From NCBI GenBank assembly GCA_947632245.1, contig CANRON010000003.1, forward strand, positions 1-46,854: a stretch of 46,854 bases of DNA. The letters are read 5' to 3'. Positions 10,087-17,518 of the stretch are shown here, piece after piece. This stretch comes from an uncultured Ignatzschineria sp. (GTDB taxonomy: Bacteria > Pseudomonadota > Gammaproteobacteria > Cardiobacteriales > Wohlfahrtiimonadaceae). The stretch's first letter is position 1. The number at the start of each line of letters is the position of its first letter. The notes beneath the pieces are model-generated. The model saw nothing but the letters and a program-made list of their open reading frames with translations. It had not been told where the DNA came from and ran no database searches. The position numbers were made by a program, and so were the translations under genes.

Positions 10087-10785
10087 CTACCCCTTACGAA
10101 TCATACGTGGAATATTCACACGTGACTCAATCGTCACAGGCTGATACACCACCCGGCGTAACTCTTCGTCATAGATCACTTCAACATTCCCTGTTAATGG
10201 GAAGTCTTTTCGCATTGGGTGCCCTACAAAACCATAGTCTGTTAAGATTCGACGTAAGTCTGGATGGTTTTTAAACGCAATCCCAAACATATCAAATACT
10301 TCACGCTCATACCAATTCGCGCCATTCCAGATATCAGTCACTGAATCAAGCATCGGAATAACATTATTAAGCTCACCATCTAAGTACGTTTTCACACGTA
10401 ATCTAGCGTTATGAGAGAGTGAAAGCAGATGATAAACCACCGCAAATCGCTCAGTCATTGAGGCATTGTAAGCGCTCGCTTCTAAATGCTCGCCGGCTCT
10501 CCCGACTGCCTGAGGGGTTGTTCCACGACTGAAGCCATGGTTAGATGCTTCCACATCCCACTCAGTTAATCCGTATGCGGCATAATCTACGGCAGTAATA
10601 TCGATCACCTGTTCAAATTTAAGATCATCGTTATGACGTAACATTTCCATAATTTCATGGATTTGTGCAGGCGCAACCGTAATCGTCAATTCGCCCACAT
10701 CGATCACCGATTTTAAAATTTTGTCACCCAAAGTTGCTTCAAGTGTCGCAAGTAGCTCTTCTGGATTTCTAATAAACTTAGCCAT
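10087..10785 (-). CDS. nuoC: NADH-quinone oxidoreductase subunit C
   Basis: The 30-kDa-type peripheral subunit (232 residues), without redox centres. The family signature is [24 protein letters not shown] (about residues 159-182, quoted here by its key residues W, ERE, DMFG, F, H and LRR), followed by [15 protein letters not shown]. It carries a loop (about residues 78-102, [20 protein letters not shown]) between strand elements that I would not expect in the shortest homologues. It sits 7 bases before nuoD. Confidence 0.97.
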   Translation of the reverse strand: MAKFIRNPEELLATLEATLGDKILKSVIDVGELTITVAPAQIHEIMEMLRHNDDLKFEQVIDITAVDYAAYGLTEWDVEASNHGFSRGTTPQAVGRAGEHLEASAYNASMTERFAVVYHLLSLSHNARLRVKTYLDGELNNVIPMLDSVTDIWNGANWYEREVFDMFGIAFKNHPDLRRILTDYGFVGHPMRKDFPLTGNVEVIYDEELRRVVYQPVTIESRVNIPRMIRKG

Positions 10786-10792
10786 CTTTCAC

Positions 10793-11278
10793 CTACCCTA
10801 ATCTTGCAATCGTACTGGTTCTTTTAATCTTGTCATGAAGACGCAAGATTCCGAACATTAATGCTTCCGCTGTCGGCGGGCACCCTGGCACATAGACATC
10901 AACAGGTACAACTCGATCTGACCCACGAACAACAGAATATGAATAGTGATAATAACCACCACCATTGGCACATGAACCCATGGAGATAACCCATTTTGGC
11001 TCTGGCATTTGATCGTAAACTTTACGAAGTGGTATTGCCATTTTGTTCGTCAATGTTCCTGCAATGATCATGAGATCAGATTGCCTTGGAGATGCCCTAA
11101 ATACTGCGCCCCCAAATCTATCTAAGTCATATCTTGCAGCCCCAACGTGCATCATTTCAAGTGCACAACATGCAAGTCCAAAGGTCACAGGCCATAAAGA
11201 ACCTGTTCTTGCCCAATTGATTGCCGAATCGAGAGTTGTGGTGACAAATCCCTCTTCCAACCTTGCTTCTAATCCCAT
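10793..11278 (-). CDS. nuoB: NADH-quinone oxidoreductase subunit B, cluster N2
   Basis: The PSST subunit (161 residues) holding the terminal cluster N2 that reduces quinone. Its four ligands are visible: the adjacent pair C37-C38 in [12 protein letters not shown]103 in [15 protein letters not shown] and C133 in [10 protein letters not shown]. Its start overlaps the end of nuoA by 10 bases. Confidence 0.98.
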   Translation of the reverse strand: MGLEARLEEGFVTTTLDSAINWARTGSLWPVTFGLACCALEMMHVGAARYDLDRFGGAVFRASPRQSDLMIIAGTLTNKMAIPLRKVYDQMPEPKWVISMGSCANGGGYYHYSYSVVRGSDRVVPVDVYVPGCPPTAEALMFGILRLHDKIKRTSTIARLG

Positions 11279-11622
11279 TCAAGCGCTCCCTTCTTCCACT
11301 CATACGCAAAACCGACAGTCAATAAAACGAGAAAAACCACCACAGCCATAATGCCGGGTAGTCCAATCAATTTTAGCGCTGTCGCCCATGGTATAAGGAA
11401 GATTAACTCTAAGTCGAAAATAATAAAAAGAATTGCGATAAGAAAGAAGCGGACGTCGAATTTCATACGGGCATCTTCAAATGCCTCAAATCCGCTCTCA
11501 TATGGAGATAGCTTTTCAGCGTTAGGCTTGCTTGGCCCTAAATAATATCCTAGGGCAACTAACACACCTGCGAAGGCGATACTGAAGCCGACAAAGACCG
11601 CTACAGGAAGATATTCCATCAT
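11269..11622 (-). CDS. nuoA: NADH-quinone oxidoreductase subunit A
   Basis: First gene of the operon and a small membrane subunit of complex I with three helices. I chose the ATG at 11622 (protein begins [17 protein letters not shown], 117 residues) because family members begin this way and a GGAGG lies 10 bases upstream. The frame is open further up to 11712, but that extension is hydrophilic and unlike the family. A TTG at 11628 lies 4 bases after the same GGAGG and is a less likely start. The signature [21 protein letters not shown], which forms the mobile loop near the quinone site, is clear. Confidence 0.93.
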   Translation of the reverse strand: MMEYLPVAVFVGFSIAFAGVLVALGYYLGPSKPNAEKLSPYESGFEAFEDARMKFDVRFFLIAILFIIFDLELIFLIPWATALKLIGLPGIMAVVVFLVLLTVGFAYEWKKGALEWD

Positions 11623-11726
11623 AGCCAATTTTCCTCCAATACTCTGATTTAACTCATAAATTGATATAAACGAATATAAAGCGTACCCGAGTCCTCCCCG
11701 AATAAGCTTCAAAACTCTTGCATAAA

Positions 11727-11732
11727 ATTGTA
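11727..11732 (-). promoter_or_regulatory. Putative -10 element of the nuo operon promoter
   Basis: On the minus strand the sequence reads TACAAT, one base from the consensus. It lies about 100 bases upstream of the chosen nuoA start. No convincing -35 hexamer sits 17 bases further up. The element is flanked by a 10-bp inverted repeat that would place a regulator over the -35 region. Tentative. Confidence 0.3.
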
Positions 11733-11733
11733 T

Positions 11734-11761
11734 CCTAACCCATATATACTAATGGATTAGG
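11734..11761. repeat. Inverted repeat, operator-like, between nuoA and the M20 gene
   Basis: Arms CCTAACCCAT (11734-11743) and ATGGATTAGG (11752-11761) pair at 9 of 10 positions, and the remaining pair is G-T on the minus strand. The spacer is 8 bases. It lies in the divergent promoter region and is not followed by a T-run on either strand, so an operator is more likely than a terminator. Confidence 0.5.
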
Positions 11762-11771
11762 CCGTAAAGTT

Positions 11772-11795
11772 AAAGTTTATCCTTAATTAAACTTT
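11772..11795. repeat. Second inverted repeat in the nuo/M20 divergent region
   Basis: Perfect 8-bp arms AAAGTTTA (11772-11779) and TAAACTTT (11788-11795) with an 8-base spacer. The spacer sequence TCCTTAAT recurs immediately after the right arm. It is AT-rich and close to the M20 start, so it could be an operator for that gene or for nuo. Confidence 0.4.
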
Positions 11796-11828
11796 CCTTA
11801 ATAGATACTCAAAATGGAAGATGTCGTT

Positions 11829-13037
11829 ATGCTCTCAAATATTATTAAAAACGCTAATTCGAGCCTTATCAATTTTCTCCAAATAAATGACGAAAAATTC
11901 AGAACGATACGTCAATCGATTCATCAAAACCCTGAGCTTTCTCGTCAAGAATTTGAAACGGCCAATCTTATTGAGTCTCTATTAAATAGTTGGGGCATTG
12001 CTACAGAGCGGCTCGACAATACGGGCGTGATTGGAATTTTACAGAAAGGTAATTTTGAAAATACTCCGCGTATTGGTCTACGCGCGGATACAGATGCACT
12101 GCCTATTGATGAAAAGAGCGATCTTCCCTACGCATCTCAAAAACCCGGCATTATGCATGCTTGCGGTCATGATGGACATACCACCATGCTCCTCGCGGCT
12201 GCAGAGTATCTCGCAACAGAAGCAGAATTTGATGGCACAATCTACTTTATCTTTCAACCCGATGAGGAGGATCAAGCCGGTGCTCGCCGTATGGTAGAAG
12301 CGGGCTTGTTTGAAAAATTCCCGATGGATGCCGTATACGCAGTTCACAATTTCCCCGGCGCACGCCAAGGTCAAGTCCTTATTAAAAAGGGCCCACAGAT
12401 GGCGGGGACATGCGAAATTTTAATTGATGTGTTTTCAAAAGGGGGTCACGCAGCACATCCGTATCAAACCGTAGATAGCGTGCTCGTGGCATCAGAAATT
12501 GTTGTCGGTCTTCAGTCTATCGTTTCACGCAATATCTCGGGGATTGATTCTGCGGTCATTACCATTGGCGCTATTCATGGTGGTCATGCCAATAACGTTA
12601 TTCCGAACAAAGTATCCCTTCATGGCACGCTTCGTTATTTTGATCTTAAAATCAGAGATCTTATTAAAACTCGCATCGAGCAGCTCACGCAAGGAATCTG
12701 TAGTGCTTATGGCGCAACCTGCGAGGTAAGATTAATTGATGGCTATATTCCTACGATTAATCATGATGCGGAAACAGAGATTGCCACAGGTGCCATTAAG
12801 ACACTTATTCAGCCTGACTATATATCGCACGAAAAAATCGCCTCAATGGGTGCCGAAGACTTTGGCTTTATGCTGCATGCTTGCCCTGGTGCTTACTTCT
12901 ATCTCGGCAATGATGCTGATGAGTCCTTCACAGGTTTACATACCGATCAATATGACTTTAATGATGACAATATTCTTATTGGCGGTGCAATTTGGGCGAC
13001 GCTTGCGCTTCACTTTATGAAAAACTATTCTAAATAG
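11829..13037 (+). CDS. M20 family metallopeptidase/amidohydrolase
   Basis: A zinc-dependent amidohydrolase of the M20D type (HipO/IAA-amino-acid hydrolase-like), which usually cleaves N-acyl amino acids. I chose the ATG at 11829 (402 residues) because GGAAG lies 8 bases upstream. An ATG at 11814 gives five more residues but has no ribosome binding site. Metal-binding segments are visible: GLRADTDALPI, MHACGHDGHTTMLLAAAEYL, the FQPDEEDQAGARRMVEAGLF catalytic region and MGAEDFGFML near the C-terminus. The lid domain HGGHANNVIPNKVSLHGTLR is also clear. The true substrate cannot be told from sequence. It is divergent from nuo and stands alone. Confidence 0.88.
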   Translation: MLSNIIKNANSSLINFLQINDEKFRTIRQSIHQNPELSRQEFETANLIESLLNSWGIATERLDNTGVIGILQKGNFENTPRIGLRADTDALPIDEKSDLPYASQKPGIMHACGHDGHTTMLLAAAEYLATEAEFDGTIYFIFQPDEEDQAGARRMVEAGLFEKFPMDAVYAVHNFPGARQGQVLIKKGPQMAGTCEILIDVFSKGGHAAHPYQTVDSVLVASEIVVGLQSIVSRNISGIDSAVITIGAIHGGHANNVIPNKVSLHGTLRYFDLKIRDLIKTRIEQLTQGICSAYGATCEVRLIDGYIPTINHDAETEIATGAIKTLIQPDYISHEKIASMGAEDFGFMLHACPGAYFYLGNDADESFTGLHTDQYDFNDDNILIGGAIWATLALHFMKNYSK

Positions 13038-13357
13038 CGCGAAAAGCATCAAAAGCGTTACAAAAAGTGGCAGTACTATTTTGACTGACTCCTTATTCCT
13101 TGTGATTATCAATAAATATTTACAACTATAAATTTCATATCTCAGAGGCTAGATCAGAATATTCATTTTACGACGCCAATCATGCTACGCTTTTGTATAC
13201 TCCTAAAATAACGACCGTTAATCTCATGTAAACATATTTACAATAAAATTATCTTTATAAAAAGATATTAACATTTAATGACTGCATATCACCTGCCAAA
13301 GGCGATTTCCCATGCAGTATCTATGGTATAATTCACGCTTTGCCAGGAGGAGAACCT
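13038..13357. other. Intergenic region M20 gene to hemB
   Basis: About 320 bases, AT-rich, with no open reading frame I would trust and no clear terminator for the M20 gene. Near its right end, a 7-bp inverted repeat (ACTGCAT at about 13280-13286 and ATGCAGT at about 13311-13317) lies upstream of the hemB promoter. Confidence 0.5.
13324..13332 (+). promoter_or_regulatory. Extended -10 promoter of hemB
   Basis: The sequence TGGTATAAT is a perfect extended -10 (TGnTATAAT, with TATAAT at 13327-13332). The -35 region is poor, which is common for extended -10 promoters. Transcription would start near 13339, leaving a leader of about 19 bases that holds the Shine-Dalgarno sequence. Confidence 0.6.
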
Positions 13358-14359
13358 ATGAGCGTCACTAAACCCCTTTATCGTCCACGTCGTATGCGCA
13401 GAAACCCTGCGATTCGCCAATTAGTTCAGGAAAACTTCTTTGATCTTAATGATCTTATCTGCCCTGTTTTCGTAGAGGAAAATATTCAAGATAAGGTTGA
13501 GATCAAAACATTGCCGGGAATTTACAGATATCCGGAAAAAGATCTTGAAAAAGAGGTTCTAGAACTTCAAGCCCTCGGCATTCGTTACATCATGCCCTTC
13601 GGTATCTCTCACTGCAAAGATGAGACGGGTAGCGATACTTGGAGCGATGAAGGCTTCCTTGCACGCATGATCCGCACAATCCGCAAAACAGCGCCTGAAA
13701 TGGTCATTATTCCAGATATCTGTTTCTGTGAATATACATCTCATGGCCATTGTGGCGTGATTTGTAATGGCGAAGTCGATAATGATGCCACAATTGAAAA
13801 TCTTGCCAAGCAAGCCGTAACAGCAGCAAGAGCCGGCGCCGACATTTTAGCGCCCTCAGCGATGATGGATGGCCAAGTATTAGCAATTCGTGAGGCTCTT
13901 GATGAAGCAGGCTTTGAGCACGTGGGCATTTTAGCGCATGCGATTAAATTCTCCTCAGCATTTTATGGTCCTTTCCGAGAAGCCGTAAACTCTGAGCTCT
14001 CTGGCAACCGTAATGGTTACCAAGCGGACTTCGCTAATGGTCGTCAAGCGATGATTGAAGCGAGCCTTGATGAGCAAGAAGGCGCAGACATCTTAATGGT
14101 TAAGCCCGGAACACCGTATCTTGATCTTTTAGCACGCCTTCGCGACCGCACTGATTTACCGCTCGCGGCATATCAAGTGGGTGGTGAGTACGCAGCCATT
14201 AAATTCGCCTCGCTTGCTGGTGCACTGGATGAAAAATCCATTGTCGCAGAAACGCTTATCGGCTTTAAACGTGCCGGCGCGGATATGATTGTGAGCTACT
14301 ACACCAAAGAAGTTGCAACATGGTTGAGAGACAAGCAGATCGATAGCTTAAGCAAATAG
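13358..14359 (+). CDS. hemB: Delta-aminolevulinic acid dehydratase (porphobilinogen synthase)
   Basis: Condenses two 5-aminolevulinate molecules to porphobilinogen in haem synthesis (cytosolic). I start at the ATG at 13358 (333 residues), preceded at 7 bases by a perfect AGGAGG (13345-13350). A TTG six codons earlier is in frame but overlaps that site. The zinc-type ligand set C122, C124 and C132 (ICFCEYTSHGHCGV) is visible, so this is a zinc enzyme and not the magnesium-only, cysteine-free class. Active-site lysines lie in AHAIKFSSAFYGPFR and MVKPGTPYLDLL. It stands alone with its own promoter; proS follows 161 bases later. Confidence 0.97.
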   Translation: MSVTKPLYRPRRMRRNPAIRQLVQENFFDLNDLICPVFVEENIQDKVEIKTLPGIYRYPEKDLEKEVLELQALGIRYIMPFGISHCKDETGSDTWSDEGFLARMIRTIRKTAPEMVIIPDICFCEYTSHGHCGVICNGEVDNDATIENLAKQAVTAARAGADILAPSAMMDGQVLAIREALDEAGFEHVGILAHAIKFSSAFYGPFREAVNSELSGNRNGYQADFANGRQAMIEASLDEQEGADILMVKPGTPYLDLLARLRDRTDLPLAAYQVGGEYAAIKFASLAGALDEKSIVAETLIGFKRAGADMIVSYYTKEVATWLRDKQIDSLSK

Positions 14360-14369
14360 TGAAATAAAC

Positions 14370-14437
14370 AGGCATCTAAACAGGCCTATATTGTGAATAT
14401 ATAGGTCGCTATGTCCAGTCCGTTCAAGCAGATGCTT
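14370..14437 (+). other. Structured stretch between hemB and proS
   Basis: Outer arms AGGCATCT (14370-14377) and AGATGCTT (14430-14437) can pair over 8 bp with one G-U. Inside lies a 7-bp hairpin, CCTATAT (14385-14391) with ATATAGG (14399-14405). No T-run follows, so it is not an ordinary terminator. It may be part of the proS leader or the end of the hemB message. Confidence 0.3.
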
Positions 14438-14520
14438 CGAACCCACTGCGCCAATCTACATATCAATATCATTTTGGACCCGAAAGATTCCATACATTTT
14501 TGAAAGCGATTTTAACGAAT

Positions 14521-16224
14521 ATGAAAACTAGTCAATTCCTAATCAGTACCCTACGTGATACTCCTAATGATGCCGAGATCAAATCTCATCAATTAATGTT
14601 GAGAGCGGGTCTTATCCGCCGTGTAAGCTCAGGTATCTATAGCTGGAGCCCGCTTGGTTTACGCGTGTTGAAAAAAACAGAAGCAATCGTACGAGAAGAG
14701 ATGAACAGAGCCGGCGCACTTGAAATGTTGATGCCCTCAAGCCAACCAGCTGAGCTTTGGGTTGAATCGGGTCGTTGGGAGCAATTTGGTCCGGAATTAC
14801 TCCGCTTTAAAGATCGCCATATGCGAGATTACTGTTTAGGCCCAACGCATGAAGAAGTGATTACTGACTTCGCGCGCCAAGAACTGAAAAGCTATCGCCA
14901 GCTCCCGATTAACCTCTATCAAATTCAGTGGAAGTTCCGGGATGAGATTCGTCCTCGTTTTGGCGTCATGCGTTCACGCGAATTCCTCATGAAAGATGCT
15001 TACTCTTTCCATATTGATGCGGAATCTCTCGATGAAACATACAATAAAATGTATCAAGCATACTCCAATATTCTTGATCGTTTAGAATTAGAATACCGTG
15101 CAGTATTCGCGGACTCTGGCGCCATTGGCGGTAGCAAATCTCAAGAGTTCCACGTTGTAACGCAAGCGGGTGAAGATGCAATTGTTTACTCAACAGAGTC
15201 TGATTATGCAGCAAACGTGGAAGCCGCAGAAGCGATCGCAGTCGGCACGCGTTTAGCAGCAACGCAAGCACTGACTAAAATTGAAACACCCAACGTCCAC
15301 TCTATTGAAGAGCTCGCGGCATTTTTAGACTTACCCGCAGAACTTCACCTCAAAACACTTATTCTCCATGGCGTCAAAGATGAGCTTATCGCAGTCTGTT
15401 TACGTGGTGATCATGAATTGAATGAAGTCAAAGCTGAAAATAGTGGTCTTTTCAAAACGCCACTTGAATTTGCAACAGATGAAGAAATCGCAACGCAACT
15501 CAAGACAACACCGGGCTCAATTGGCCCTGTAAATCTTCCTATTCGTATTATCTTCGATCGCCAAGCTGCGCTTATGAGTGATTTTAGCTGCGGTGCAAAT
15601 GAGACAGGTTTCCATTTCACGGGCGTGAATATCGGCCGTGATCTGCCTGAAGCTGAAGTATTAGATCTGCGTGAAATTAAAGTTGGCGACCCTTCCCCTT
15701 GTGGCAAAGGTACAATCGCAATGGCACGCGGCATTGAAGTGGGGCATATTTTCCAACTCGGTGATCGTTACTCAAAAGCCATGAATGCAACAGTACTAGA
15801 CCAAAATGGAAAAGCGACTGTTATGCAGATGGGTTGCTATGGAATCGGCGTTACGCGCATCGTGGCAGCCGCGATTGAACAACGCAATGATGATGCCGGC
15901 ATTATCTGGCCATCAGCGATTGCACCTTTTGCAGTATCATTGATTCCTATGAACTATAGTAAATCAGCGCTCGTAAAAGAGACCACTGACAAGCTCTATG
16001 ATGAATTAATGGCGCTCGGTGTTGATGTTCTTCTGGAAGATCGTAACGTTCGCCCGGGTGAAGCATTTAGTGATCATGAGCTGATTGGTATTCCGCTTCG
16101 CGTTGTCATCGGCGATCGTACTCTTAAAAACAATGAAGTTGAATTCAAGGGTAGAACTGACGAAGAAGCAACGATGGTACCTGTTGCCGATATCGTGAGT
16201 TTCTTAAAAGAGAAATTAGCATAA
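14521..16224 (+). CDS. proS: Prolyl-tRNA synthetase, bacterial type with editing insertion
   Basis: Charges tRNA-Pro with proline. I start at the ATG at 14521 (567 residues; E. coli 572) because the family begins MRTSQ/MKTSQFL at this point. A TTG at 14500 would add seven residues. No strong Shine-Dalgarno is visible. Class II motif 1 ([20 protein letters not shown]), motif 2 ([30 protein letters not shown], key residues FRDE..R) and motif 3 ([14 protein letters not shown]) are present. The YbaK-like insertion that edits Ala-tRNA-Pro spans about residues 215-390. The anticodon-binding domain is at the C-terminus. A strong terminator follows. Confidence 0.97.
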   Translation: MKTSQFLISTLRDTPNDAEIKSHQLMLRAGLIRRVSSGIYSWSPLGLRVLKKTEAIVREEMNRAGALEMLMPSSQPAELWVESGRWEQFGPELLRFKDRHMRDYCLGPTHEEVITDFARQELKSYRQLPINLYQIQWKFRDEIRPRFGVMRSREFLMKDAYSFHIDAESLDETYNKMYQAYSNILDRLELEYRAVFADSGAIGGSKSQEFHVVTQAGEDAIVYSTESDYAANVEAAEAIAVGTRLAATQALTKIETPNVHSIEELAAFLDLPAELHLKTLILHGVKDELIAVCLRGDHELNEVKAENSGLFKTPLEFATDEEIATQLKTTPGSIGPVNLPIRIIFDRQAALMSDFSCGANETGFHFTGVNIGRDLPEAEVLDLREIKVGDPSPCGKGTIAMARGIEVGHIFQLGDRYSKAMNATVLDQNGKATVMQMGCYGIGVTRIVAAAIEQRNDDAGIIWPSAIAPFAVSLIPMNYSKSALVKETTDKLYDELMALGVDVLLEDRNVRPGEAFSDHELIGIPLRVVIGDRTLKNNEVEFKGRTDEEATMVPVADIVSFLKEKLA

Positions 16225-16295
16225 TAATATCGCTAATATCGCTCAAGCACGCACCTTTATACACAACGAGAGTGCTCATGAAAATCATAACTCTC

Positions 16296-16326
16296 AAAAG
16301 ACCGCTATTATAGCGGTCTTTTTTAT
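16296..16326 (+). terminator. Intrinsic terminator after proS
   Basis: Stem AAAAGACCGCTA / TAGCGGTCTTTT around a 3-base loop (TTA at 16308-16310), ending in a run of Ts. The reverse strand also carries four Ts after the stem, so weak bidirectional activity is possible. Confidence 0.9.
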
Positions 16327-16334
16327 TGTAACAG

Positions 16335-16471
16335 TTTTACACACCGCAGAAATAAACCTCGCGTACTGAACGGGTAACAGCCCTTAAATGCAGATAGAAC
16401 ATGCGCATCTCTCTTATCAAAAAATAATTACCCCAACGATATCCAACGGGTTATTCACAAAGTTATCCACA
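16335..16471 (+). other. Three DnaA-box matches in an intergenic gap
   Basis: Three same-strand matches to TTWTNCACA: TTTTACACA (16335-16343), TTATTCACA (16451-16459) and TTATCCACA (16463-16471). The last two are 12 bases apart and the last is the ideal R-box. They lie between the proS and tsaB terminators, in DNA that should not be transcribed. This is a motif match only; binding has not been shown. Confidence 0.5.
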
Positions 16472-16495
16472 GAAAATATACATATATGGGCAAAG

Positions 16496-16528
16496 AAAAA
16501 CGCACATCAGAATGACTTCTAATATGCG
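16496..16528 (-). terminator. Intrinsic terminator after tsaB
   Basis: On the minus strand the 12-bp stem CGCATATTAGAA / TTCTGATGTGCG (two G-U pairs) with loop GTCA is followed by five Ts. It ends the ettA-zf-CHCC-tsaB transcript about 40 bases after the tsaB stop. Confidence 0.85.
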
Positions 16529-16565
16529 CTTTATACAGATCGTATTTTAATATGAATTTTACAAG

Positions 16566-17336
16566 TTAAATCGATGCGTCCGCTTGCGCTTTTGCTTTCT
16601 CTGCGCGAAGTGCTTTCTGCTCTTCGATTGTGAGTGCAATATTATGGCGCAGATAGACCGGCGAAACTTGGTCTGCATATAGACCTAAGCCTTTTTCAAG
16701 ATCTTTCATCGCTAATAACGTTAAATCTCCTGCTCTAGGATAATTATGATCTTCAACTAAAGTGACGCCCATCGTCTCGAGTGCTGATTCATCAAGTAAC
16801 CAGCCATCACCGACACCGAGAAATTTAAACTCGCCATATTTCCCGGTCTTGGACTCTATCCCTTCTCTAATATCATCGAGCTTCGCATAGATCTCTTCTA
16901 ATGAGTTGACCTGATCTTTCTCAATGATCTTCAGATCCCCATCATCATCTAGCGCATATACGCCCCAATACACTTCCTGCATTTTGGCATCCATTACGGG
17001 CATGACAATCGCATCGGGATTCTCTTCTAATACCGGATAAGCAAGCGCCGCAAGTGTTGAGATAGGAACGATAGGAATATTTAACCCCGCACCTAAACCT
17101 TGTATAAATCCACATGCAATTCTGAGCCCCGCAAAGCTTCCTGGGCCAACCGTGAAGGTTAACCCATGAAGTTCTTTAAACTCAATCTCTGCAGCTTCCA
17201 TGACCTCTTCTGTCATCGGCTTTAATAACTCTATGTGCTTACGAGGCGCAAGCGTTAACCGCTCAACGATCTCGCCATTGACATAGACTGCCGCTGAACA
17301 TGCTTCTGTAGAAGCATCTACCGCTAATATTTTCAT
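16566..17336 (-). CDS. tsaB: tRNA threonylcarbamoyladenosine biosynthesis protein TsaB
   Basis: TsaB partners TsaD (with TsaE) to place the threonylcarbamoyl group on A37 of ANN-decoding tRNAs. The 256-residue protein begins MKILAVDASTEACSAAVY, the ASKHA-fold phosphate-1 strand pair. The conserved TVGPGSFAGLRIACGFIQGL segment is near residue 62. The C-terminal part (PVYLRHNIALT) matches the usual PxYLR end, followed by a longer Ala/Lys-rich tail. At 256 residues it is somewhat longer than E. coli TsaB (231), partly through insertions around residues 125-170. It begins 3 bases after the stop of the small zinc protein, in one operon with ettA. Confidence 0.93.
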   Translation of the reverse strand: MKILAVDASTEACSAAVYVNGEIVERLTLAPRKHIELLKPMTEEVMEAAEIEFKELHGLTFTVGPGSFAGLRIACGFIQGLGAGLNIPIVPISTLAALAYPVLEENPDAIVMPVMDAKMQEVYWGVYALDDDGDLKIIEKDQVNSLEEIYAKLDDIREGIESKTGKYGEFKFLGVGDGWLLDESALETMGVTLVEDHNYPRAGDLTLLAMKDLEKGLGLYADQVSPVYLRHNIALTIEEQKALRAEKAKAQADASI

Positions 17337-17339
17337 GGA

Positions 17340-17507
17340 TTATTCAACGATATATTCAGTACTGCAATACGGGCAGTGGACCTTTCCATCTTGATTTGGC
17401 GCGAGATAGACTCTTGGGTGATATCCCCACGCATCCACATCAATCGGTGGACAGCAAATCGGTAGTTCTTGTTCTGTCAGTTCTACTTTTTTTTGATCTA
17501 ATGCCAT
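17340..17507 (-). CDS. Small zinc-finger protein, zf-CHCC (NDUFS6-like) family
   Basis: A 55-residue protein beginning MALDQKKVELTEQELPICCP. The zinc ligand pattern of the zf-CHCC family is visible: C18-C19, H30 in GYHPRVYL, then C45 and C48 in VHCPYCSTEY. The mitochondrial relative NDUFS6 is a zinc subunit of complex I. The bacterial members are short stand-alone proteins of unclear role. AAGGAG lies about 8 bases before the ATG, so translation should be strong. It sits between ettA (11 bases upstream) and tsaB (3 bases downstream) in one operon. The family call is by motif and length. Confidence 0.85.
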   Translation of the reverse strand: MALDQKKVELTEQELPICCPPIDVDAWGYHPRVYLAPNQDGKVHCPYCSTEYIVE

Positions 17508-17518
17508 GATTTTACTCC

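Noticed and set aside
14430-14450. A T-loop-like TTCGAACCC followed by CCA, suggesting a tRNA 3' end
   Set aside because: No acceptor, D or anticodon arms can be drawn around it on either strand.
16335-16471. A chromosome origin (oriC) at the DnaA boxes, hinted at by mnmG in the same window
   Set aside because: mnmG lies 26 kb away, the typical neighbours dnaA, dnaN and rsmG are missing, and no AT-rich 13-mer array is seen beside the boxes.
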